Part shown: in pieces, positions 17,167-26,034 of the stretch
How the letters are laid out: each line of letters begins with the position of its first letter
How positions within the stretch are numbered: the first letter of the stretch is position 1
From: Acetobacter thailandicus
GTDB taxonomy: Bacteria; Pseudomonadota; Alphaproteobacteria; Acetobacterales; Acetobacteraceae
Length of the DNA stretch: 64,000 nucleotides
Direction of reading: 5' to 3'
NCBI RefSeq assembly: GCF_011516655.1
Contig: NZ_WOSV01000003.1
Coordinates: forward strand, 186,001-250,000
The notes under the pieces: model-generated
Told to the model about the DNA's origin: nothing
The model's database searches: none
What the model saw: the letters and a program-made list of their open reading frames with translations, nothing else
Position numbers and translations under genes: made by a program

Positions 17167-18369
17167 TCAGTCTTCCACTTCATCAGGCAGATCAGCTTTC
17201 TGAGAACGAGCTGCCAGAGGCAGAAAAATGAGAAAATAACCATAATACCCGGCCATAGCGATACGCTCGACCAGCAACCAGTCACCCTGCACATGGTGCT
17301 TACCGGCAAGGCCAGACACAACAAAACATGCAATAAGCATACACAGGGCAATGCGCGACTGAACATGCATGCGCCCCCACGGCCTTCCGTCAACAGGCGC
17401 ATCGTCCAGGGACGGAACAAAAAACAAAATCAGTACAGCCCCTGCTGAGAGCACAAGACCGCCAAATTTTGAAGGAATAGCCTGCAACATCCCGTAAAAC
17501 GGCAGGAAATACCATTCAGGCTCAATGCTGGCAGGAGTGTGCAGCGGGTTAGCAGGGCGATAATTCTCTGGCTCTGTCACCAGACCAGGCCAGAAGCACA
17601 TTACAGCTACAAAAGCCAGTGCACAGACAAGGATACTTAATACGTCTTTCACAGTGAAATAGGGGTGAAAAGACAGCATACGCTCACGGCCCTGCCCTTT
17701 GCTGCCTGACGGGCTGCTACTGCCCTTAAAGTGGACAATAGCGATATGCAAAGCCACAAGACCGGCAATGCTGAATGCGATAGTAAAATGCAGCACAAAC
17801 ATACGGCGCAATGTAGGAGAACCGGGGCTATCCCCTCCCAGAAAAATCGATTCAAGCAATGGCCCGACACCAGGAACCGCCCCTGCGGCCTTACCTGCGA
17901 TGTCGGCACCCCAGTAGGACATCTGCCCCCATGGCAGCACATAACCAGCAAAAGCTGTCATCATCGCCATGAGCAACAACGTCACACCACTATGCCATAT
18001 CGCCCGGCGTGGTGCGGCATAAGAGCGATAACACAACCCCCGAAACATATGGATATAGAGAGCTGCCATAAAAAAACTGGCTCCGGTGGTATGAATAGCC
18101 CTGAGCAGCCAGCCTGCTGCACCCCGGCGCTCAAGGGCTTCAACCGAACTAAATGCCAGAGACGCATCAGGCGTGTAAGACGTTGCCAGCAATAAACCGC
18201 TTGCTATCATCAGTGCCAGCACCACCAGCAGCACAGCACCAAGAGTCCAGAGCAGGTTAAGGTCACCTGGCACAGGAAAACTCATATAATTTCTGATAAA
18301 ACCAGACAGACTATGCGCGTCTTTGCGCTCTGTATTCTCTGAAGACTGCGCAGATTGTTCGCCGGACAT
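17167..18369 (-). CDS. petB: Cytochrome b of the cytochrome bc1 complex
   Basis: 400 residues with eight membrane helices. The quinol-oxidation site motif PEWYFLP is intact. The helix pairs contain the heme-b histidines (AIHTTGASFF...LYIHMF and LHFTIAFS...LHIAIVH), and GYVLPWGQMSYWG is the usual conserved turn. Residues 1-25 are a polar extension. As the first gene of the petB-petC-mtnP run it should be preceded by petA, which is absent. Confidence 0.95.
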   Translation of the reverse strand: MSGEQSAQSSENTERKDAHSLSGFIRNYMSFPVPGDLNLLWTLGAVLLVVLALMIASGLLLATSYTPDASLAFSSVEALERRGAAGWLLRAIHTTGASFFMAALYIHMFRGLCYRSYAAPRRAIWHSGVTLLLMAMMTAFAGYVLPWGQMSYWGADIAGKAAGAVPGVGPLLESIFLGGDSPGSPTLRRMFVLHFTIAFSIAGLVALHIAIVHFKGSSSPSGSKGQGRERMLSFHPYFTVKDVLSILVCALAFVAVMCFWPGLVTEPENYRPANPLHTPASIEPEWYFLPFYGMLQAIPSKFGGLVLSAGAVLILFFVPSLDDAPVDGRPWGRMHVQSRIALCMLIACFVVSGLAGKHHVQGDWLLVERIAMAGYYGYFLIFLPLAARSQKADLPDEVED

Positions 18370-18693
18370 TTTCTTCTCTGCCAGAGTGGTCGGGCTTTTC
18401 AGCCCTTATTAATGCCGCAAACAGATACCATGTCTTGCCCTGTTGCGTCAGACCTTTACTTCATCAGGCCTGAAATACCTGCCGTCCTGCTCAGAAATCA
18501 GCCTGACATAAAAGCGGATATGACGATAAACTCTGCCAGAAATGAGACATAAAAATATTTTCAAAAATAGCGATACAAAAAACGAAAAGAAAAACAAATC
18601 TTTACAAAATGATGACAGACCGCGATGAAACAAACATAACCCTTAGCGGGAAGCTTCTCATCTCTGCACTCAAAAGAGCAAAAGAACACCGGC
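18370..18693. other. Divergent spacer between petB and hemF, no Rieske gene
   Basis: 324 bp that should contain the promoters of petB (leftward) and hemF (rightward). I looked for a Rieske protein or its remnants (CTHLGC, CPCHGS) and found none. An AT-rich, A-tract segment lies at about 18550-18610. Confidence 0.6.
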
Positions 18694-19608
18694 ATGACCT
18701 CAGACACACAACATTCAGCCTCCGGGCATATTGCCCTCAAAACGGAAGCCCGACTGTGGTTTGAATCCCTCCGCGATAAAATCTGTACAGCCTTTGAGCA
18801 GATCGAACAGGAGAGCTGTGAACGCAAAACACCTGTGCTCAGGGAACGTACAGCAGCCGGGCAGTTCAAAAGAAAAACCTGGCAGCGTCAGAATGAAGAT
18901 GGCTCGCCCGGCGGCGGTGGCACTATGAGTCTGATGTCAGGGCGTGTGTTTGAAAAAGTAGGCGTGAATGTCTCAACAGTTGAGGGAACATTTACCCCGG
19001 CTTTCGCTCAGACTATTCCCGGGGCAGCAGAAGACCCCCGCTTTTTTGCTACCGGCATAAGCCTGGTTGCTCATATGTGCAGCCCGCTGGTGCCGGCTGT
19101 GCACTTTAACACCCGTATGATTATTACCACACAGGGCTGGTTTGGCGGTGGTGGCGATATCACTCCGATGTTCCCTGCCTCTGATGAGGCCGCTCATGAT
19201 GCTGAACTCTTTCACAATGCCCTGAAAAATGCCTGTGAGAAACACGACCCCGGTTATTATCCCCGCTTTAAAAAATGGTGTGATGAATATTTCTTCCTGC
19301 CTCACCGCGATGAGCCCAGAGGTCTTGGAGGTATTTTCTATGACCGTCTCAACAGTGGTGATGTCGCGGCAGACTTCGCTTTTACAAAAGACGTTGGCCT
19401 TGCCTTCCTTGAGAGTTATCCGGCCATCGTGCAGCAACGCATGACACTCCCATGGAGTGAAGAACAACGCGAGGCACAGCTCATTCGCCGCGGGCGCTAT
19501 GTCGAATTTAACCTTTTGCATGACCGCGGCACATTATTTGGCCTGAAAACAGGCGGCCACACCGAAGCAATTCTGATGAGCATGCCACCAGAAGTGAAAT
19601 GGCCATAA
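18694..19608 (+). CDS. hemF: Oxygen-dependent coproporphyrinogen III oxidase
   Basis: Converts coproporphyrinogen III to protoporphyrinogen IX with O2 in heme synthesis. 304 residues, the normal length. Family hallmarks include [51 protein letters not shown] and the C-terminal [20 protein letters not shown]. It is transcribed away from petB, which fits a common need for heme. The oxygen-dependent enzyme is consistent with an aerobic organism. hemC and hemD lie 6 kb downstream. Confidence 0.96.
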   Translation: MTSDTQHSASGHIALKTEARLWFESLRDKICTAFEQIEQESCERKTPVLRERTAAGQFKRKTWQRQNEDGSPGGGGTMSLMSGRVFEKVGVNVSTVEGTFTPAFAQTIPGAAEDPRFFATGISLVAHMCSPLVPAVHFNTRMIITTQGWFGGGGDITPMFPASDEAAHDAELFHNALKNACEKHDPGYYPRFKKWCDEYFFLPHRDEPRGLGGIFYDRLNSGDVAADFAFTKDVGLAFLESYPAIVQQRMTLPWSEEQREAQLIRRGRYVEFNLLHDRGTLFGLKTGGHTEAILMSMPPEVKWP

Positions 19609-19716
19609 CCCTAAAAAACGTTCAGAAAAATTATGCTCTTTCATTTAAAAAAAACTTTATAAGAATACATCTCAGGCAGAATTGACGTTCACCCCTGATA
19701 AAGGAGAATTGCCCTC

Positions 19717-20862
19717 GTGCCGTGTAACACTACGCAGCATAATGCACCCCGGACTTTTTCACGCCGACGTTTGCTGAAAAATACCTCGGCCGGTCTCTGT
19801 GCTGCATCTGTTAACGCTCTGCTGCCGGAGAAAAGACACACAGCCTATGCCGCAACCACCGGAGCACAATGCCTCGTTGTCGCAGGCATGGCAGATAGCA
19901 TATGCGGGCAATGGGCTGATCTTCTTGCACCCTCCCTGGCTGAGAGACTACGCTTACCTGCTTTCAAACTCAAAAACACTCTGGGGTGGGACGGCATTAC
20001 CGCAGCCAACCTGTTTGAAGTTCAGCAGATGCAGATACAACCTCCTGCCGGGCTGGTTGTGCCGGGTACGGTTATTCTTGCTGAGCTTGGAGGCGACTCG
20101 CGGGTTCACTATGATTATCAGCGCTGGATTCCGACCTTTCTGAGCTACCAGCCAACCGTTACTGTTGGTCGTATCTCTCTGCACCGCTCTTTCTCTGCTA
20201 TACTGAAAGAGCACCCTTTGCGTGTTGCAGTTTCAGGATATACCGGCAGAGAACTCCCCTCCCTTCTGGCACTTGAGCTACTTAAGCTCCACCCTTTACC
20301 CCTGACAGGGTTTGGCACACCAGAATCAGCTATTGCAGCTCTGCTGTCAGGCGCAGTTGATATCATTCAGTTACCCGTTGATTCTGCTTACGCTGAACGT
20401 ATCGCCAGCCTGAAAGAAAAAGGCTTCAGGCCTCTTTTTACAAATTGTCTTTATAAAAATAATCTGCCTGACACCGAGCTGCCGCCTGTTTTCGGCAGCA
20501 TCTGCATGCAGGAACGCCCGCGCGCCTTTACCAGCCCGCTTTATAAAGTCTGGAGCACAGCAACAACGGCAAGTACATTATGCGCCGGTTTAATGATGCC
20601 TTTTCTGTCTGCACCGGAAACAGTCGCACACTGGCGACAGGCCTGTCAGGAACTGGCGGCCTTACCTGACATCAGAAATCACGCCAGAGCAGAAAATGAA
20701 GTCATTAAAACAGGTGCTGACTGTATGGCACTTTATGCTGCGACAAAAGCCGACACTTTAACAACCATAACTCTGCGACGCTGGCTGGCACTCAATATAC
20801 CACGCTGGCGCGATGCTCAGGCGAGTAACAAACCTGCACTAAACACGACGACGACGCAGTAA
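19717..20862 (+). CDS. Tat-exported TctC/Bug-like solute-binding protein
   Basis: 381 residues starting at GTG with AAAGGAGAA upstream. The N-terminus has the twin-arginine motif SRRRLLK and ends near AYAATTG, so a folded protein is exported through Tat. The remainder resembles the tripartite tricarboxylate transporter receptor (TctC/Bug) fold: short beta-strands such as LRVAVSGYTG, and AIAALLSGAVDIIQLP (a GxVD-type ligand region). No TctA or TctB membrane genes are nearby, so it is an orphan receptor. Ligand unknown; the family binds carboxylates. The 3' end overlaps the convergent Smr gene by 24 bp. Confidence 0.65.
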   Translation: MPCNTTQHNAPRTFSRRRLLKNTSAGLCAASVNALLPEKRHTAYAATTGAQCLVVAGMADSICGQWADLLAPSLAERLRLPAFKLKNTLGWDGITAANLFEVQQMQIQPPAGLVVPGTVILAELGGDSRVHYDYQRWIPTFLSYQPTVTVGRISLHRSFSAILKEHPLRVAVSGYTGRELPSLLALELLKLHPLPLTGFGTPESAIAALLSGAVDIIQLPVDSAYAERIASLKEKGFRPLFTNCLYKNNLPDTELPPVFGSICMQERPRAFTSPLYKVWSTATTASTLCAGLMMPFLSAPETVAHWRQACQELAALPDIRNHARAENEVIKTGADCMALYAATKADTLTTITLRRWLALNIPRWRDAQASNKPALNTTTTQ

Positions 20863-21459
20863 TATTTTTACGGCTCCCCGGTTTGCTGCATGGGGATACA
20901 CCACACCAAGCATACGGGCCCGCAGCTCAGGGCGGTCAAGCCAGAATGGCAGCTCACGCCGCAGGATGCCGCCTTCTCCACCTGAACCAAGCCCGGTAAT
21001 AATTTCTACACAGCGCAGGCCCTGGCGATAAGAAACATCCATAAACTCAAGCAGGCGATGATAAGCCTCCTGCGCAACCAGACCGTGCAGATCAAGGCGA
21101 CGCTGAACGCGTGTCTTACCCTGCTCAAAGTTGCGCCAGCTCTGATCATCTATACCAGGACTCCGGCGCCCGATTTTATCAGCCGGGTGTATCTGCCGCT
21201 GCACCTGTGCCGAGGCAGGAGAAACAGGTGCAAAAAAAGCCGGGAAAGTATGGTCGCGCGAAAGTACCTCAGATGGAAAATAAGGTGCCCCGGTGTGGCT
21301 TTTACCCTGGCGGGCGGGTTTCTTTTCAGGCTCTGAAATCTGCGTGGCAGTACAGTCCTTAACAGCATCATCAGCAGCGTTACGCAAAGGCACAACGTCG
21401 CTCATCACGCGGCCCCATAACACTTTTTCTTCTTCAGCTAACTGCCGCCACCTCGCCAC
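20839..21459 (-). CDS. Smr-domain protein
   Basis: 206 residues. The C-terminal half is an Smr (MutS2-related) domain with LDLHGL, RCVEIITGLGSGGEGGILRRELP and a basic end (GAVKILLRRRRV). Proteins of this kind bind nucleic acid, and some are nucleases (the DLHG motif and GxG are the usual active elements). The N-terminus (MARWRQLAEEEKVLWGRVMSDVVPL) is typical of the alphaproteobacterial short Smr proteins. It overlaps the end of the TctC-like gene in convergent orientation and lies downstream of the peroxidase gene. Confidence 0.85.
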   Translation of the reverse strand: MARWRQLAEEEKVLWGRVMSDVVPLRNAADDAVKDCTATQISEPEKKPARQGKSHTGAPYFPSEVLSRDHTFPAFFAPVSPASAQVQRQIHPADKIGRRSPGIDDQSWRNFEQGKTRVQRRLDLHGLVAQEAYHRLLEFMDVSYRQGLRCVEIITGLGSGGEGGILRRELPFWLDRPELRARMLGVVYPHAANRGAVKILLRRRRV

Positions 21460-21481
21460 AACCTGTTCTCTCCCTTACCTG

Positions 21482-21509
21482 CTCCCGCACTGACGCGACT
21501 GTGCGGGAG
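21482..21509 (-). terminator. Hairpin between the peroxidase and Smr genes
   Basis: Arms CTCCCGCAC (21482-21490) and GTGCGGGAG (21501-21509) form a perfect 9-bp GC-rich stem with a ten-base loop. No T-run follows on the minus strand, so termination may be partial. Confidence 0.4.
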
Positions 21510-21522
21510 ACCTCATGCTTTA

Positions 21523-22944
21523 TCAGTTATGGCCCATCCCGGCCAGTGACTTGCCCTGATAACGCCCTGTCAGCGTTTTGAGAAAGGCAACGATATCAGC
21601 CACATCCTGATCTGAGATGTGAGTATCTGGTGTCTGATACCGTGCCATCTGACGAACAGCTTCCTCAAGGGTCTTCACACTGCCATCATGGAAATATGGC
21701 GCTGTCTGATCAATGTTCCTCAGTGTTGGCACAACGAAACGCGACCGGTCCTCTTCCTTATGCGTTACAGTATAACGCCCCAGATCAGCATCAGTCATCG
21801 GGCCGCCTCGATCTTTAAAGTAATCCCCTTCAAGACCCATAATCTCATAGGCACCACCACCAAGTGCAACTCCGTTATGACAGCCGGAACAGCCAACAGA
21901 CTTAAACTTAGCATACCCACGCCGGGCCTGCTCGCTAATGGCTGACTCATTGCCCTTAAGGTAAGCATCAAAAGGACTATCGGGGGTCAGTAATGTTTTT
22001 TCAAATTCAGCAATTGCCCCTGTTATCGTATTCTCATCGACTTCTGCATCAGGGCCATAAGCTTCATGGAACAGATCCATGTAGTGTGGGTCAGCCATTA
22101 CCTTTGCGGCAACTTCTTTCCAGTCATGCGAACCCATCTCAAGCGGATTCATAACCGGACCGGCGGCCTGTGCCGCGAGGTCTGGCGCACGGCCGTTCCA
22201 GAACTGCGCAATTTTGAAATAGGCATTATACACCGTTGGCACATTGATTGGCCCCTTCTGCCCTCCAATGCCGGTTGCTGTAACCAGATTGTCAACCCCG
22301 CCATGGTTAAGATCATGGCAGCTTGCACAGCTGATTGTGCCATCACCTGAAAGCTTTTTATCAAAAAAGAGCTGCTGACCCAGAGCAACCTTTGCCTGAT
22401 CTGTCAGCACTGCAGCCGGAATTGGACGCACAGGCTGCCCTTCAAATTTACTGACAGCACCTGTGTCAGAATAATATTTACGCCGTGTATCTTCGATCCA
22501 GCGCAGAATTGACTGACGCTCAACATCAGAAAGGTGGGCATGCCAGTGCATCAGAAGGTAGAGCGTTGGAGGCATACGATTTTGCGTAATAACTTCTTCA
22601 ATACGCGACAGCTGCTCCTCTGTCGGAGGCTTGCCCTGCTGCATAGCGGCAAGAACCGGCTCTATGCGGAAATGACGCAGCCCCTCTCTGAGGTCTTTGC
22701 TCATCAGCTGCTTTGCCACCGGCAGATGAAAATAAAATGGCAGATTGCGATTTGTTGCATGACAATAGTCACAGCGCGCCTCGGCCAGAGCATTAAACGC
22801 AGCCTGCGCAACGAGATCTTTCGATGAAGGAGAAGAAGCCGAAAGCTTTGGGGCCGTCTCACGATCAAAATGTGTGAGATATGCGACCGTACCGCCATAA
22901 GCCAGCACGCCAACACCCACCAAAACTGCAATAGCTCTACGCAA
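21523..22944 (-). CDS. Membrane-anchored tri-heme cytochrome c peroxidase (YhjA/Ccp-like)
   Basis: 473 residues with an N-terminal signal anchor (about residues 3-22). Three heme-c sites are visible: CDYCH (58-62), CASCH (206-210) and CSGCH (352-356). Classical bacterial di-heme peroxidases have two sites. The extra N-terminal one plus anchor is the pattern of E. coli YhjA, which takes electrons from quinol to reduce H2O2 in the periplasm. The C-terminal half carries the usual MauG/CcpA features (FVVPTLRNIDQTAPYFHDG). It should protect a respiring cell from peroxide. Three direct repeats lie upstream of its start. Confidence 0.88.
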   Translation of the reverse strand: MRRAIAVLVGVGVLAYGGTVAYLTHFDRETAPKLSASSPSSKDLVAQAAFNALAEARCDYCHATNRNLPFYFHLPVAKQLMSKDLREGLRHFRIEPVLAAMQQGKPPTEEQLSRIEEVITQNRMPPTLYLLMHWHAHLSDVERQSILRWIEDTRRKYYSDTGAVSKFEGQPVRPIPAAVLTDQAKVALGQQLFFDKKLSGDGTISCASCHDLNHGGVDNLVTATGIGGQKGPINVPTVYNAYFKIAQFWNGRAPDLAAQAAGPVMNPLEMGSHDWKEVAAKVMADPHYMDLFHEAYGPDAEVDENTITGAIAEFEKTLLTPDSPFDAYLKGNESAISEQARRGYAKFKSVGCSGCHNGVALGGGAYEIMGLEGDYFKDRGGPMTDADLGRYTVTHKEEDRSRFVVPTLRNIDQTAPYFHDGSVKTLEEAVRQMARYQTPDTHISDQDVADIVAFLKTLTGRYQGKSLAGMGHN

Positions 22945-23043
22945 AACCTGAACTCCTGAAAAATACTACATTCTGTCTGACGTATTTGCGTTCACCGCAT
23001 GAAAACCGTCAAACAGATTATTTTTGAAATTTTCATTGATAAA

Positions 23044-23075
23044 AACGATCATACAAAACGATCAGATAACGACCA
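23044..23075 (-). promoter_or_regulatory. Three direct repeats of AACGATCA upstream of the peroxidase gene
   Basis: AACGATCA occurs at 23044 and 23057 and as AACGACCA at 23068 (plus-strand reading). The spacings of 13 and 11 bp are near one helical turn. The block lies about 100 bp upstream of the peroxidase start (22944). It could be a tandem binding site for a transcription factor. The regulator is not identifiable. Confidence 0.4.
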
Positions 23076-23131
23076 TTAATGTTCTGAACTTTTAAACATT
23101 ATACTATTTTTTACGCATAAACCACAATAAA

Positions 23132-23163
23132 AACCACAGGCACAGCCATAAGCGCCTGTGGTT
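23132..23163 (-). terminator. Rho-independent terminator of the Tim44-like gene
   Basis: Arms AACCACAGGC (23132-23141) and GCCTGTGGTT (23154-23163). On the minus strand the stem is followed by TTTTTATT. It lies 20 bp after the Tim44-like stop, separating it from the peroxidase gene. Confidence 0.85.
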
Positions 23164-23184
23164 CATTTAAAGTGTTATTAAATA

Positions 23185-23865
23185 TCAGGCGCTACGTGCT
23201 GCGGCCAGACGCCACGTGCTGCCAGGAGAGCCAAGCAAACGCTCAAAAGTCCAGAGGTCAGAAAACTCTGTTACGGCATCTGTGCCAGCAACAGGCAAAG
23301 CGTCCGCTCCTGTGATCATACTAACCTGATCAGAAATGATCCTTACATCTATCGAAGCCAGCGTCCCGCCGTCCTGGTTATTCAGACGCACATCCTCAAT
23401 ACCCATAGAGAAAATCGCTTTAATCAGGGTTGTCTGCTTCTCCGAAGCGGCGTCACGCGCTGTAATAGCCTTATCAAAAGACGCATAGGCCGCCGGGGTC
23501 AGACGCAGCTGTAAAACATCCCGGTTACCTGTAGCATAAGCCTCAACAACCTGCGCAAACACAGCCTGTGCCCCGGTCAAAAACTGCTGAGGGGTGAACT
23601 CGCTATCATACTGACGCACATTACCAAGCAACTGGCCGACCCGCGTATTATCTGCCGGAATCTGATAAGCCACACGCGGCACAACAGGCTCAGGCGCAGG
23701 CCCGGCTGGTGTATTTTTTACATCGGTCCGTAAAGCAGGTGGTACAGGCGCAGGCTGTATCCCCGTGCGTCGCCCCAGAACACTGCGCAGACGCAACACC
23801 AGAAATACCGCTACAAGAGCAAAAAATATGAGATCGACCGGCAAACGATCGAAAGAAAAATTCAT
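23185..23865 (-). CDS. Tim44/TimA-like domain protein
   Basis: 226 residues. One N-terminal membrane helix (about residues 8-27, PVDLIFFALVAVFLVLRL) is followed by a Pro/Ala-rich linker, then a C-terminal Tim44-like domain from about residue 85 (FLTGAQAVFAQVVEAYATGN, RIISDQVSMI). Homologues in Alphaproteobacteria (TimA) are tied to membrane insertion or quality control. It is divergent from a run leading to secB, the export chaperone, an arrangement common in the class. Confidence 0.85.
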   Translation of the reverse strand: MNFSFDRLPVDLIFFALVAVFLVLRLRSVLGRRTGIQPAPVPPALRTDVKNTPAGPAPEPVVPRVAYQIPADNTRVGQLLGNVRQYDSEFTPQQFLTGAQAVFAQVVEAYATGNRDVLQLRLTPAAYASFDKAITARDAASEKQTTLIKAIFSMGIEDVRLNNQDGGTLASIDVRIISDQVSMITGADALPVAGTDAVTEFSDLWTFERLLGSPGSTWRLAAARSA

Positions 23866-24023
23866 TTTTTACACGCCCGTTTCTGTGCACTTACAAACCT
23901 GATTAATGCAGCAAGCATAACCAGGGCGATCAATTGACACAATCTTAAAGCATACATCAGCTATACGCTTTTCTCCGACAAGCCCCTTGCAGAGCAGCAT
24001 CTTATGTTTCTAATCTGACAGCC

Positions 24024-24539
24024 ATGATTGTTTTGCGACATTGTGAAAGCGAATTCAACCAGCTTTACAGCATGACAGGCCGTGACCCCGGAACGCCCGA
24101 CCCCTCTCTTTCCACTCAGGGCAAAGAGCATGCCCTCAGACTTGTCAGTGAGCTGCAGGGATCTGTCACGCGTATTCTGGTCTCACCCTTTACCCGCACT
24201 TTACAAACCGCAGCACCTCTGGCGCAGGCTCTGAACATAACGCCCGAGATTATGCCTCTGCTACGCGAACGCAACCTTTACTCATGCGACGCAGGCTCAC
24301 CAGCCTCGACGCTTTCAAAAGCCTGGCCCGGTCTTGATTTCAGTCAACTCGATGAAAAATGGTGGTCTGGCCACCCTGAGAGTGACCACCAGCTGCAGGA
24401 CCGGGTGCGCCAGTTCAAAGCGTTTATGCGCACACAACCCGATACATCACAGACACTGGTTGTATCACACTGGTGGTTTTTACTGGCACTTAGTGGTGAC
24501 AGCCTTGAAAATGGCGACTGGCAGCATCAGTCTCTGTAA
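24024..24539 (+). CDS. Histidine phosphatase (phosphoglycerate-mutase-like) family protein
   Basis: 171 residues with the catalytic RHCES at the N-terminus (consensus RHxE; His6). SPFTRTLQTAAPLA carries the second conserved arginine, and VVSHWWFLLAL holds the C-terminal histidine. The length is short for a cofactor-dependent phosphoglycerate mutase, so it is more likely a small-molecule or protein phosphatase. It lies between the Tim44-like gene and secB. Confidence 0.85.
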   Translation: MIVLRHCESEFNQLYSMTGRDPGTPDPSLSTQGKEHALRLVSELQGSVTRILVSPFTRTLQTAAPLAQALNITPEIMPLLRERNLYSCDAGSPASTLSKAWPGLDFSQLDEKWWSGHPESDHQLQDRVRQFKAFMRTQPDTSQTLVVSHWWFLLALSGDSLENGDWQHQSL

Positions 24540-24754
24540 AACAGCCGTTTTCTCAGCTACATTGAAAGGGCTCATGCGGTATATACAGGAAACGAGGCCT
24601 GAAGGCTTTTTCTTTGCTCCTCCCCCTTGCAGATGCAGACGGAGCATGTCCTCATAAGCACATAGCCTGAACCGGCTCCGCTTTAAGGAGCGGGAGCGGG
24701 TGTTCATTGTGGTCTTAATTTTTATTATAAACTACCAAGAAAGTTGCTTTTTTT

Positions 24755-25252
24755 ATGTCCGACTCTCAACAGGTAACACCTCCTGCACTACCTCTGGCAA
24801 TTAACCTGCAATACACAAAAGACCTCTCTTTCGAGGTCCCTGCAGGTGCAGAAATTTTTGCAACCCTGAGATCTCAGCCCAACATTTCAGTGAATATTGA
24901 CGTTCAGGCTAACCGCCTGCAGAACGACCAGGCGATTTACGAAGTTATTCTGACAATTAAAGCTGATGCAAAAGAAGCTCCTGAAGGTGCTAATGCTCCT
25001 GCCGGGCGCACAGTCTTCATTGTAGATCTGACATATGCCGCCGTTGTAACCCTGACCGATGCACCTGATGACCTGGTAGAACCTATTCTGCTGGTTGAAG
25101 TGCCTCGTCTGATCTTCCCATATGCACGCAACATCATCAGTGATGTAACACGTGATGGTGGCTTCCCGCCTATCGTACTGCAGCCAATCGACTTCGTTGC
25201 TCTGTGGCAGAGCAAACGCGCAGAATTCCCACAGACCGCAGGCAACGCCTGA
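24755..25252 (+). CDS. secB: Protein-export chaperone SecB
   Basis: 165 residues. Keeps precursor proteins unfolded for SecA/SecYEG. The conserved QYTKDLSFEVP, and VPRLIFPYARNIISDVTRDGGFPPI near the C-terminus, are family hallmarks; the latter takes part in tetramer assembly. Its own promoter probably lies in the 215-bp spacer 24540-24754, which is AT-rich just before the start. Confidence 0.97.
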   Translation: MSDSQQVTPPALPLAINLQYTKDLSFEVPAGAEIFATLRSQPNISVNIDVQANRLQNDQAIYEVILTIKADAKEAPEGANAPAGRTVFIVDLTYAAVVTLTDAPDDLVEPILLVEVPRLIFPYARNIISDVTRDGGFPPIVLQPIDFVALWQSKRAEFPQTAGNA

Positions 25253-25269
25253 GTCGTGGTATGAATGCC

Positions 25270-25296
25270 ACCTCCGGGACTACGTGTTCCGGAGGT
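25270..25296 (+). terminator. Hairpin between secB and hemD
   Basis: Arms ACCTCCGG (25270-25277) and CCGGAGGT (25289-25296) with an 11-base loop. Only TATT follows on the plus strand. It is placed between convergent secB and hemD and may serve both strands. Confidence 0.5.
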
Positions 25297-25314
25297 TATT
25301 CTGACACTGAGCTT

Positions 25315-26034
25315 TTACTTATGCTCAAGTAATGACAAAACAGACTGTGCATCAGGCCGCAAAGCGACCCTGACATGCTGCCAGCCGGCAGCCAGAAGCA
25401 CCTCTGCCGTTTTTTCAGAAATAACCAGAGCCGTTGTTTTTCTTGCCTGCACCAATGCCGCACCGGGAGACAGAGCACGGATCCATCCTCTGGCACTCTC
25501 AGCTGAAAAAAACAGAATATTGCTGATCCCCTCTTTTATAAGAGCCAGCTGAACCGCTTCATCTATATTTTCTGCAGGCAGGGCGGCGTATGTCACGTAC
25601 CTGACCACATCGAAACCCTCCGCCTGCAGGCGTGCAAGCAATGCATTTCCCTGCCCGTCACCGGCCAGTAACAGCAAAGTTCCGGCAGACGGAGCGACCT
25701 GTTTTTTTAGCAAAGCCACGAGAGATTCAGCATTACCCTGTGCGCTGTAAACACGATGAAAGCCTGCAGCCTGCGCGCGCTGTGCTGTACGGTCACCAAC
25801 GGCATAAACCGGCAGCCATCTGTCAGCTGTTATCGCTTGTGCCCCGCAAACAGCCTGACCACTGGTAAGAATAATACCTGCCGGATTAGCAACGGAAGAC
25901 AATACCGTTTCGTACTGAATAACATGCAGCGCGGGTGAGGCATAAGCGCGCCAGCCGGCCTGCTCAACAGCCCGCATCGTTTCAGACAGACCGGGCTCAG
26001 GCCGGGTAACGATAACCCCGCCTGCTTTTATCAT
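25315..26034 (-). CDS. hemD: Uroporphyrinogen-III synthase
   Basis: Cyclises hydroxymethylbilane to uroporphyrinogen III. 239 residues. The family is divergent, but VTRPEPGLSETMRAVEQAGW at the N-terminus, LLLAGDGQGNALLARLQAEGF, and ILFFSAESARGW in the second domain match HemD. The start overlaps the hemC stop (ATGA), so the two are translationally coupled. It ends just before the secB hairpin. Confidence 0.9.
   Translation of the reverse strand: MIKAGGVIVTRPEPGLSETMRAVEQAGWRAYASPALHVIQYETVLSSVANPAGIILTSGQAVCGAQAITADRWLPVYAVGDRTAQRAQAAGFHRVYSAQGNAESLVALLKKQVAPSAGTLLLLAGDGQGNALLARLQAEGFDVVRYVTYAALPAENIDEAVQLALIKEGISNILFFSAESARGWIRALSPGAALVQARKTTALVISEKTAEVLLAAGWQHVRVALRPDAQSVLSLLEHK

Noticed and set aside
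17731-18195. A 154-residue open frame on the plus strand opposite petB
   Set aside because: Antisense of cytochrome b with no recognisable domain or ribosome site.
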